Below, piece by piece: positions 42,983-50,017 of a stretch of 61,959 nucleotides of DNA. The number at the start of each line of letters is the position of its first letter. The stretch's first letter is position 1. Under the pieces are notes generated by a model. That model saw nothing but the letters and a program-made list of their open reading frames with translations, was not told the origin of the DNA and searched no databases. The stretch comes from Planctomycetota bacterium (GTDB taxonomy: Bacteria; Planctomycetota; UBA1135; GCA-002686595). The stretch covers positions 1-61,959 of the forward strand of contig JACKHS010000020.1 of the NCBI GenBank assembly GCA_020638875.1, given 5' to 3'. The position numbers and the translations under genes are program-made.

Positions 42983-44899
42983 TCACTCGGGGACGGGGAG
43001 GGCGCGTTCCATCCAGACCTCGTTCCCCCAATGGTCATTCACCTCCGGGACCACCCACGTCGGGTCGTAGCCCTTCGCTTCGATCGAGACCTCCTCGACG
43101 GGGCCCTCGGCGCGCAGCTCGAGCTCGCCGGAGCTCGTCGACGTGCCGAGGACCGCGCCGCCGGGAGCCCTGGCCACCGCCCCGCCGATCGGACGTCCGC
43201 TGCGCTCGTCGACGACGACGAAGGTCGCCGAGAATCCGGGGACGAGGCGGACGCGGACGCTGGGCTCCTCCGTCGCGAGCAGGGCCTGCGAAAGCGGACC
43301 GTCCGCCCACGCGTAGCCGTGCTGCTCGACGACCCAGCGGTACTCCACGTCGTCGAGGACGTCGAGGGAGACCGCGCCGCCCCCGTGCCAGTTCGTGGCC
43401 ACGAGCTTCCAGCGGTCCTCGCCCGGACCGCGCGCCGCCACGAACACGCAGGGGTCCTCCAGGCCCGGACCCCCCTCCTCGGCCTCGACGTCGAAGGTCA
43501 GCTCGACGCGCCGGGGCGCGCGCCGTCGACGGAGCACGACGTCGGCGACGGGCAGGCGCTCGAAGGCGAGCGCGGGGCACGCGGTCTCCGAGCGCGGCGC
43601 GACGAACAACTCGCCGCCGCCGCTGGGCAGCTCGCCCCAGAGCTCGAAGCGCCCCTCCTCGTCGGTGCCGCCCGTACGGTTCGAGCCGTCGTGCGCTTGT
43701 AGCACGATCACCTGGTCGGCCAGCGGCTCACCGCGTTCGTCCAGGACGACGCCGCTCGCGAGCCGTCGCGGGAGCGCGTTCCTGGCCACCTCGAGCTCCA
43801 GCGTGCGCACCTCGCCGGCCGCCAGCGTCACGCGCCCCGCTGCCACCGCCCAATACGACTCGTAGTCGAGCACGCGAAGGCGCACCGGCGTGTCGAAGGG
43901 CAGCCGCGCGCGGAAGGGCGAGTCGCCGCAGGTCGGTCTGGACGACGCCGGGTTCGACGACAGGGCGTAGCCAGACCAGCGGCCGACTTCGCTGCGGATC
44001 TCGACCCTGAGCGGCGGGAGCTCGAGTCCGTCCTCACCGCGCACGAGCACGACGAGCTCCGCCGGCGGCCCCAGCGGGAGCGTGATGCGCTTCAGCCCCG
44101 GGCCCAGCGCGACGGAAGCGCACGGGCTCACCGGCACACCCTTGCGCGTCGCGACGAGGAAGGCCTCGGGCGCGGCCGCGTCGTCGTCGCACGCGACGGC
44201 GACGTACGCACCCGGGACGCCGCGCAGGAGCGGCGGGTCCAGCATGTCTTCGGGCTCGAGCAGCCAGGCGGGCTCGTCCACGTCGACCTCGAGGCGCACG
44301 GGCTCGCTCGCCTCGAGCACGGCGTCGACGTCGCCCACGTAGGCCACCTGCAGCACGGCCCAGGGCACCCGCGCCTCGACCTCCACCACGCCCGACTCGT
44401 GATCGACGTCGGGGTAGCCGGACGTCAGGACGGGCTGAAGCACGCCGCCGCGCAGCGGCTCGGCCGACGGGGCGACGCTGATCCAGCGCTCGCGCGCCGG
44501 GAGCGAGATCGAGACCTCGCCGCGCGCGTCCGTGCGGACCTCGTGCGTCACGCCCGAGGCCTCGTACTCGAAGTGCGCGTTCGGGATGCCCTCGCGGGTG
44601 ACCTCGTCGACGAGGCGCAGCACGAAGGGCTCGGTCGCGTCGCGGTTCGGCGCGCTCGCGGCCGGGCTCGGTGCCGGCGCTCGATCGGTCGTCGCCTGGC
44701 GCGCTGTGGCCTCCGCCGCCGTGGAATCCGTCACCGAGGCGCGCGGCGCCTCCGACGCCCGTTCGCTGCTTGCCGCGTCCGTCTCCGCGTCCGGCTGCAA
44801 CGCTCCCAGCGGTTCACGCGAGCGCGTCACCCACGCCGCGAGCGCGAGCACGCCCATGCCGAGGAGCACGCCGAGCCAGCCGGGAACGCGCTTGCCCAT
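42983..44899 (-). CDS. Membrane-anchored protein with carboxypeptidase-regulatory-like domains
   Basis: 638 residues. An N-terminal anchor (VPGWLGVLLGMGVLALAAWV) is followed by a Ser/Ala/Thr-rich linker to about 90. Four or more beta-sandwich modules of the carboxypeptidase-regulatory/Cna-B type then follow, shown by LRLVDEVTREGIPNAHFEYE, TDARGEVSISLP, SGVVLDERGEPLADQVIVLQ, TDEEGRFELWGELP and FVVVDERSGRPIGGAVARAP. Such modules are usually non-catalytic surface folds. The gene has its own promoter, almost identical to that of the ECF operon, so it is probably a target of that sigma factor. It may act in envelope stress or sensing. Confidence 0.84.
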   Translation of the reverse strand: MGKRVPGWLGVLLGMGVLALAAWVTRSREPLGALQPDAETDAASSERASEAPRASVTDSTAAEATARQATTDRAPAPSPAASAPNRDATEPFVLRLVDEVTREGIPNAHFEYEASGVTHEVRTDARGEVSISLPARERWISVAPSAEPLRGGVLQPVLTSGYPDVDHESGVVEVEARVPWAVLQVAYVGDVDAVLEASEPVRLEVDVDEPAWLLEPEDMLDPPLLRGVPGAYVAVACDDDAAAPEAFLVATRKGVPVSPCASVALGPGLKRITLPLGPPAELVVLVRGEDGLELPPLRVEIRSEVGRWSGYALSSNPASSRPTCGDSPFRARLPFDTPVRLRVLDYESYWAVAAGRVTLAAGEVRTLELEVARNALPRRLASGVVLDERGEPLADQVIVLQAHDGSNRTGGTDEEGRFELWGELPSGGGELFVAPRSETACPALAFERLPVADVVLRRRRAPRRVELTFDVEAEEGGPGLEDPCVFVAARGPGEDRWKLVATNWHGGGAVSLDVLDDVEYRWVVEQHGYAWADGPLSQALLATEEPSVRVRLVPGFSATFVVVDERSGRPIGGAVARAPGGAVLGTSTSSGELELRAEGPVEEVSIEAKGYDPTWVVPEVNDHWGNEVWMERALPVPE

Positions 44900-45003
44900 C
44901 TCGCGCAGTATCCGGCCGGCGCGAGCCGGTCACCAGGCTTCGCGCTCGCTCAGGCCCCCAGCGCGTCGAGCCGCGCGCCCATCTCGCGGCGCAGGTCTTG
45001 GAG

Positions 45004-45026
45004 TACGGCTCTCGGAGAGGCGGTTC
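45004..45026 (-). promoter_or_regulatory. ECF-type promoter before the regulatory-domain protein
   Basis: Same GAAC-N15-CGTA on the minus strand as at 42885-42907, about 105 nt before the start codon at 44899 and after the stop of the gene at 45090. In the leader lies a short open frame (MGARLDALGA) of doubtful meaning. Confidence 0.68.
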
Positions 45027-45089
45027 AAGCGCGCGTCGGCGGCCGTGGGCGTGCTTCTCGCTCGTAGTGGAGCCGGGCGCCGCTCCCGC

Positions 45090-45758
45090 CTAGTACCGGA
45101 CGCTCCAGCACCATCCCGCGTCGACGCCGACGACGGTGTGGTGGTGGCCCGACGCGCCCTCGCTCTTCGCGTCGTAGGCCTGGTCGCTCCGGTACTCGAG
45201 CACGCCGTAGGGCGCGCTCAGGCCGAGGGCCAGGTAGGTGTCGAACGAGAGCGTCCACGGGTCCCCGGGGGCGTAGCGCGACTCGAGCCCGTACCACGCC
45301 GGCCGCACGCCCGGGAGCGCGTCGAGGTACTCCGGCACCAGGGCTTCCAGCGTCGCGGGCAGCGCGCCGTGGTCGCGGCGGTACGCCTCCACGGCGTCGA
45401 CGACCGGCGCGACCTCGGGGACCACGTCGCGCAGCCCGGCCTCCGCCGGGAACGCCGCCCACGGGATCACCGGGCGTGCCGCGGCGAGCCCCGCGGCGCT
45501 CCCGAGCAGGAGCGCGAGGACCTGCACGCGCCGACCTGGCCGCCAGCGGAAGAGCAGGAGCCCCGGGACGAGGACCACGGGCCAGAGCAGCACCTCTGCG
45601 GTCCACAGCAGCCGGCTCACGTCGGCGAGGCGCAGCGAGCGCAGGAGCGTGGACACCCACGCGGGTAGCGCGGTCGACGCCAGCGCGGCGACGAGCACCA
45701 GGGCCGCGCAGCGCGCGTTCGAGATCGGTCGCCTCGCCCCGGGATCGTTCGCCGTCAT
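45090..45758 (-). CDS. Membrane protein with a pseudopilin-like exported segment
   Basis: 222 residues. Three or four TM segments in the first 100 residues (CAALVLVAALASTALPAWV, LLWTAEVLLWPVVLVPGLLLF, VQVLALLLGSAAGLAAARPV) precede an exported domain. YRRDHGALPATLEALVPEYL there is the pattern common in planctomycete pseudopilin-type (T2SS G-like) domains. It starts 3 nt after the stop of the HipB-like gene, so it is likely co-transcribed. The function is unknown. Confidence 0.72.
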   Translation of the reverse strand: MTANDPGARRPISNARCAALVLVAALASTALPAWVSTLLRSLRLADVSRLLWTAEVLLWPVVLVPGLLLFRWRPGRRVQVLALLLGSAAGLAAARPVIPWAAFPAEAGLRDVVPEVAPVVDAVEAYRRDHGALPATLEALVPEYLDALPGVRPAWYGLESRYAPGDPWTLSFDTYLALGLSAPYGVLEYRSDQAYDAKSEGASGHHHTVVGVDAGWCWSVRY

Positions 45759-45761
45759 CGC

Positions 45762-46124
45762 TCACGCCCGTCGTCGACCTACGGCGACGTAGTCCGCGTC
45801 GTCCTGGAAGCTCGCGCCGCCCGCGATCCGCCGCGACAGGCCGGCGCGGGCGTCGCCGCGCAGGACCTCGAGCTCGGTCGCGTGCTTCACCGCGGCGCCG
45901 GGCGCCGCGGTGCCCGCGTGGCCCTCGCGCACCGCCAGCTCGAGACAGAGCACCGCGAGCACGGCCGGCACCTTGTCGAGGCGCATCGTCGGCTTGCCGT
46001 GCTCGAGGGCGATCAGGAACGCCGGGCCGACGCCCGCGAGGAGGCACACGTCCTCCTGCGTCAGGCCGAGCAGGCGGCGCCGCTCGCGGGCGGCGGTGCC
46101 GAGACGTTGGGTGGGCGTGTCCAT
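45762..46124 (-). CDS. HipB-like XRE repressor with a HipA N-terminal relic
   Basis: 120 residues from MDTPTQRLGTAARERRRLLG. Residues about 5-70 are a Cro/C1 HTH of the y4mF/HipB kind (GLTQEDVCLLAGVGPAFLIA, LEHGKPTMRLDKV). The tail (HATELEVLRGDARAGLSRRI, then GGASFQDDADYVAVG) resembles the start of HipA (LxVxLxGxxVGxLxR...LSFxYDxxYL) but ends there, so the toxin gene appears lost and its beginning fused to the antitoxin. Two 16-bp operator-like palindromes lie in the upstream region. It may still repress its own promoter. Alternative: an ordinary XRE regulator with an unrelated tail. Confidence 0.78.
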   Translation of the reverse strand: MDTPTQRLGTAARERRRLLGLTQEDVCLLAGVGPAFLIALEHGKPTMRLDKVPAVLAVLCLELAVREGHAGTAAPGAAVKHATELEVLRGDARAGLSRRIAGGASFQDDADYVAVGRRRA

Positions 46125-46134
46125 GGCTTGTTCT

Positions 46135-46150
46135 CTGCTCGATCGAGTAG
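46135..46150 (-). promoter_or_regulatory. Operator-like palindrome 1 of the HipB-like gene
   Basis: CTGCTCGATCGAGTAG, 11 bp before the start codon. It matches site 2 (read in complement) at 13 of 16 positions. Confidence 0.6.
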
Positions 46151-46195
46151 ATTTCGTTGGAACGGGAGTCACGGGGGCGGGCACGGGCCCATTTT

Positions 46196-46211
46196 CTATG
46201 CGATCGAACAG
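46196..46211 (-). promoter_or_regulatory. Operator-like palindrome 2 of the HipB-like gene
   Basis: CTATGCGATCGAACAG, centred 61 bp from site 1, close to six helical turns, as expected for cooperative binding. An AT-rich patch (TAGAAAAT on the minus strand) beside it may be the promoter -10. Confidence 0.6.
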
Positions 46212-46314
46212 GTCGCCGCGCGCAGGCCGCCCACCCACCACGCGGCAGCGGCCCTCGCACTCTGCCCACCTCCGACGACCGCTCCGCGGACGTTATGGTG
46301 TCCTCGCTCGGCCC

Positions 46315-47349
46315 ATGAAGTTCCAGGACTACTACGAGGTCCTCGGCGTCGCGCGCGACGCCAGCCCCGAGGAGATCAAGAAGGCCTACCGTAAGCTGGC
46401 CCTGAAGTGGCACCCCGATCGCCACCAGGGCGCGGGGGAGGAGGAGGCCGAGGCGCGCTTCAAGCGCATCAGCGAGGCGCACGAGGTGCTCTCGGACCCC
46501 GACAAGCGCGCGCGCTACGACAGGTTCGGCGAGCACTGGGAGCACGGCCAGGACTTCACGCCGCCGCCCGGCGAGCAGCGCTTCACGCGCGAGGAGTTCG
46601 AGCGGGCCTTCGGCGGCGCGGGCGGCTTCTCGGAGTTCTTCGAGAGCATGTTCGGCGACCAGACGAGCCGCGAGTTCGGCGGGCGGGCGCGTCAGCACGC
46701 GCGCTACCGCCACCGCGGCAGCGACGTGCGCGCCGAGCTGCCGCTGACGCTGGGCCAGGTGCTCGCCGGCGGCAAGAGCGCCTTCGAGGTGCCCGTCGTG
46801 CGCGCGTGCGATCTGTGCGGCGGCGTGGGCTTCAGCGGTCAGCACGTCTGCCCGGCGTGCGGCGGCGTCGGCCACGTGCGCGAGGCGCGTCGCGTCGAGC
46901 TCAAGATCCCCGAGAAGGCGCGCGACGGCCTGGTGCTGCGCCTCGCGGGGCTCGGCGAGCCGGGCGTCGAGGGCGGCGAGGCCGGCGACCTGCTGCTGAC
47001 GCTGCGGCTCGTGTCGGACGACGCGTGGCGCCTCGACGGCGCGGACGTCGAGGCCGACCTCGCCGTGGCGCCGTGGGAAGCGTGGTTCGGCGCCGAGGTC
47101 GAGGTGCGCACGCCGCGCGCCGTGGCGACCGCGAAGGTGCCGCCGCGCTCGAAGGCCGGCGCGCGCCTGCGCCTGCGCGGCCAGGGCCTCGACGACGGCA
47201 AGGGCGGCAGCGGCGAATTCTACCTCGTGCTGCGGCTGGCGCTGCCCGACGAGCTCGGGCCGCGGCAGGTCGAGCTGCTCGACGAGCTGCGCAAGAGCGC
47301 CCCGCCGCCGGTGCGCGGCGGCGCGCGCCGCGACGGAGGTGCGCGATGA
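46315..47349 (+). CDS. cbpA: DnaJ/CbpA-type Hsp40 co-chaperone with a reduced zinc domain
   Basis: 344 residues. J domain 1-70 (DYYEVLGVARDASPEEIKKA, HPD at 33-35). A Gly/Phe-rich linker (about 95-125) follows, then a zinc region with only two CxxCxGxG motifs (C165/C168, CDLCGGVG; C179/C182, CPACGGVG) instead of DnaJ's four, then the C-terminal client-binding domains (IPEKARDGLVLRLAGLGEPG; VPPRSKAGARLRLRGQG). It stimulates Hsp70 ATPase. It overlaps the CbpM-like gene by ATGA, which identifies it as the CbpA of a CbpA/CbpM pair. The two-motif zinc domain is intermediate between DnaJ and true CbpA, which has none. Confidence 0.9.
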   Translation: MKFQDYYEVLGVARDASPEEIKKAYRKLALKWHPDRHQGAGEEEAEARFKRISEAHEVLSDPDKRARYDRFGEHWEHGQDFTPPPGEQRFTREEFERAFGGAGGFSEFFESMFGDQTSREFGGRARQHARYRHRGSDVRAELPLTLGQVLAGGKSAFEVPVVRACDLCGGVGFSGQHVCPACGGVGHVREARRVELKIPEKARDGLVLRLAGLGEPGVEGGEAGDLLLTLRLVSDDAWRLDGADVEADLAVAPWEAWFGAEVEVRTPRAVATAKVPPRSKAGARLRLRGQGLDDGKGGSGEFYLVLRLALPDELGPRQVELLDELRKSAPPPVRGGARRDGGAR

Positions 47350-47588
47350 AGGAGCGTGTGACGCTGCACGGCGAGGGTTACCTGACGATCGAGGCGATCG
47401 CCGAGTGCTTCCACGTCGACGTCGCCGTGGTGCGCGAGAGCTACGAGCTGGGCCTGTTCGGCGAGGTCGCCGAGAGCGAGGGGCGCGTCGTGCTCCACGT
47501 GCGCGAGCTCGAGCGCGTCGCGACGATCGTGCGCTGGCACGTGCACCTGGGCGTCGAGCTCACGAGCGTGGCGCTGCTGCTCGACTGA
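47346..47588 (+). CDS. cbpM: CbpM-like chaperone modulator (MerR-type fold)
   Basis: 80 residues: MKERVTLHGEGYLTIEAIAE, CFHVDVAVVRESYELGLFGE, VVLHVRELERVATIVRWHVH, LGVELTSVALLLD. The helix-turn-helix start and the ending LGVxLxGVxxxLd are typical of CbpM, which binds the J domain of CbpA and inhibits it. Start and stop overlap the upstream gene (ATGA), so the two products are made in a fixed ratio. Confidence 0.88.
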   Translation: MKERVTLHGEGYLTIEAIAECFHVDVAVVRESYELGLFGEVAESEGRVVLHVRELERVATIVRWHVHLGVELTSVALLLD

Positions 47589-48087
47589 ACCGCGTCGGCT
47601 CGCGTCCCCGCGGCGCGGCGGCGGGCGAGTCGCTCGACGCAGGTGCGCGCCTTCGGCGCAGCGTCCGATGCGTCGGCGACTCCACGCGCCATGGCCGCGG
47701 CGGCGGCCGCCGCAACGCGCTCTCGACGGGCGCCACCGAGTTCGTCCGAGACGTACCGCGCCTGCCGACCTGCGCTCCGGCGCGGCGACCTGGGACGCGG
47801 ACGAATCGCCGGACTCGTCGAGGCTCCCGGCCGCCGCGCCGCACTGGAGGACGTCGCGACGACCCCGGAGGACGTCGCGGACGCGCACCTAGCCCGGACG
47901 ATTCACGAACGCGCACGCCAGCCTGCGCAACCGGCCGGCGCTGCCGGCCTCTCGGCCCCTGGCGGCATGTCGCGGCTCCTGGCTTCCTCGACGACCCGTT
48001 CAGGGTCGCCTGCGTCGCCAGGATCCGCGAAGCACCACCAGGGACCGAGTTGCTGTGCCTGGCGCACGCCTTCGTGAATCGACCGGG
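47589..48087. other. Intergenic region, mostly repeat
   Basis: 499 bp without a credible gene. The first 300 bp are GC-rich and show no structure I can name; the rest is the inverted-repeat element at 47889-48091. Open frames here are Arg/Ala-rich and lack family resemblance. Confidence 0.6.
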
Positions 48088-48091
48088 CTAG
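47889..48091. repeat. Dispersed inverted-repeat element, copy 3 (most complete)
   Basis: 203 bp with 21-bp terminal inverted repeats that differ at one position: the left starts CTAGCCCGGACGATTCACGA, the right ends TCGTGAATCGACCGGGCTAG. An internal dyad around CCGGCCGGCGCTGCCGGCC is present. The right-end CTAG contains the stop codon of the CBS gene at 48088. It is noncoding; MITE-like in form, though no target-site duplication was seen and no transposase is nearby. Confidence 0.85.
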
Positions 48092-48639
48092 CGCTTCTTG
48101 CCCGCGACCGCCTTGGCCTTGGATGTCGCGGTCTTGGCCGCGCCGCGCGTGCCGGACGCCTTGCGCGGCGGGCTCGCGGCGCGCTCGGGCGCGGCGGGGC
48201 GCTCGACGGGCAGGCCGATGCCGCGGTGACTCCAGCCGAGGATGCGGCCGATGCTGCCGAGCTCCTCGGCGACGAGCTCGAGCACGTCGTCGGCGCTCAG
48301 GATGCCGACCAGCTTGCCCTGCGCGTCCACGACGGGCAGCCGTCGCACGCCGAAGCCGCGCATGCGGGTCAGCGCGTCCTCGATGGGCAGGTCCTCCGGC
48401 GCGGTGCGCGGGTGCGCGGTCATCACCTCCGCCACGGTCACTTGGGCGGGGTCGTGGCCCTCCGCCACGAGGCGCAGGGCGAGATCGCGGTCGGTCAGGA
48501 TGCCGATCGGGCGCTGCTGGCCGTCGACGACGACCAAGGTGCCCACGTTCTCCTGCTTCATGCGACGCGCGGCGTCCCGGGCGCGCTCGTGGGCGTCGGC
48601 CAGGTGCGTCACGCGGGAGCAGATCCTTCCGATGGTCAT
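48088..48639 (-). CDS. CBS-domain protein with a Lys/Ala-rich tail
   Basis: 183 residues. Two CBS domains: about 1-60 (MTIGRICSRVTHLADAHERA, GTLVVVDGQQRPIGILTDRD) and 70-135 (VAEVMTAHPRTAPEDLPIED, RRLPVVDAQGKLVGILSADD). Such stand-alone pairs bind adenine nucleotides and modulate partners. After a Pro-rich bridge the last ~25 residues are basic (KASGTRGAAKTATSKAKAVA...GKKR), like a histone-H1-type tail that could bind nucleic acid. A good site (GGAGGA) precedes the ATG. The stop lies inside the terminal repeat of the 47889 element, so the basic tail may have been shaped by that insertion. Confidence 0.88.
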   Translation of the reverse strand: MTIGRICSRVTHLADAHERARDAARRMKQENVGTLVVVDGQQRPIGILTDRDLALRLVAEGHDPAQVTVAEVMTAHPRTAPEDLPIEDALTRMRGFGVRRLPVVDAQGKLVGILSADDVLELVAEELGSIGRILGWSHRGIGLPVERPAAPERAASPPRKASGTRGAAKTATSKAKAVAGKKR

Positions 48640-48775
48640 GGCACGGTCCTCCGATGTCGTGGGAAAGGCGCAGCGGCGTGCCTGGCCTCATCCTCGCTCG
48701 CGCCGCGCTGCGCCGCATGGGCAGCTCTGCGTACCGGCCGCGCCGCGGACGGGGCACACTCGGATCCGTGCGGCG

Positions 48776-50017
48776 TCAGGCGGCGGGGGCGCGCTCGGGG
48801 CCGAGCGCGACGAGCAGCGGCAGCGCGAGCGCCGTGAGCAGCGCGCCGGCTGCGAACGCGGGGCCGTAGCCCCAGCGGTCGACCCAGCCTCCGACCAGGT
48901 GCGTCGACCAGACGTAGCAGAGGTTCACGCCGGCCATGTAGGTGCAGAACTGCAGCGCCGCGACCGCGCGGCTCGTGCGCGCCATCAGCAGGCCGTAGAG
49001 GCTCGCGGTGGCCGCGCCGGCGGCGAAGTAGACCGCGCCGAGCGCGAGCCACGTCGCGAGCGTCACGCGCTCCGCAGCCGGCGTCCACGCGCTCAGGGCG
49101 ACCAGCAGCACGCACAGCGCCGCGGCGGCCTGCGTCAGCGCGACGGCGCGCCGGCGCTCGACGAGGTCGGAGAGGCGTCCGCCGACCAGCGCGCCGAGCG
49201 CCATCAGGCCGACGGCGGGGAGCAGGAAGAAGCGGCCGACCTGCGCCTCGCTCGCGCCGCGGTCGAGTAGCAGCGGGCCGGCCAGCGAGGCCAGGCCCTC
49301 GAAGCCCGCGCCGACGGTGCTCGCGAGCAGGAAGCCCCACCACAGCTCGCGCCGGCGCAGGAGCGCGCGGGTCGCGTCGGCGTAGTGCCGCAGTCGCTCG
49401 CGCGCGCGCCCGGCGGGCGGGACCTCGCGCACCCACAGCCAGGCGAGCAGTCCGGGCAGCAGCACCGCGCCGATCAGCGCGCCCAGCACCGCGCGCTCGC
49501 CCCAGCGCGCGGCGAGCAGCACGGCGCCGCCGCCGAACAGCGAGCGGCCGGCGAGCATGCCGACCTGCATCCAGCCGTTGATCGAACCGCGCGCGTGGGC
49601 CGGGACGGTGCGCACCGCCAGCGTGTCGATCGCGGCGTCCTGCGTGGCCGCGGCGAGCGCGTGCAGCATGAGCGCCGCGAGGAGCGCGCCGCGCTGCGCC
49701 GCGAAGTCGATCCAGAACAGCGGGACGAGCGTCAGCGCCATCAGCGCCTGGGTGACCAGGATCCAGCCGCGCAGACCGAAGCGTCGCCCGCTGAGCAGGT
49801 CGACCAGCGGCGCCCAGAGGAACTTCAGCGCCCACGGCCAGGCGACCCAGGCCATCGCGCGCGCGATGTCGCCCGGTGCGCAGCCCGCGCCGCGCATCCA
49901 GACGGGCAGCGCCCACCAGATGAAGCCGATCGGGCCGCCCTCGGCCAAGTAGAGCGCCGCGAAGGTCAGCCGCGGGTGGCGCGCGGTCGAGGCGTCGGCG
50001 TCAGCGCCCGGCTCCAT
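48776..50017 (-). CDS. AmpG-like MFS transporter
   Basis: 413 residues with about 12 TM segments. FAALYLAEGGPIGFIWWALP near the start and HALAAATQDAAIDTLAVRTV (the QDxAxDxxA motif) are typical of the AmpG/acetyl-CoA transporter branch of the major facilitator superfamily. GALVGGRLSDLVERRRAV is the mid-loop. AmpG brings anhydro-muropeptides from the periplasm for recycling; here the substrate is not proven, and planctomycetes have unusual walls. The start overlaps the stop of the nitrilase-GNAT gene by 17 bp, so the two form an operon. Confidence 0.87.
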   Translation of the reverse strand: MEPGADADASTARHPRLTFAALYLAEGGPIGFIWWALPVWMRGAGCAPGDIARAMAWVAWPWALKFLWAPLVDLLSGRRFGLRGWILVTQALMALTLVPLFWIDFAAQRGALLAALMLHALAAATQDAAIDTLAVRTVPAHARGSINGWMQVGMLAGRSLFGGGAVLLAARWGERAVLGALIGAVLLPGLLAWLWVREVPPAGRARERLRHYADATRALLRRRELWWGFLLASTVGAGFEGLASLAGPLLLDRGASEAQVGRFFLLPAVGLMALGALVGGRLSDLVERRRAVALTQAAAALCVLLVALSAWTPAAERVTLATWLALGAVYFAAGAATASLYGLLMARTSRAVAALQFCTYMAGVNLCYVWSTHLVGGWVDRWGYGPAFAAGALLTALALPLLVALGPERAPAA

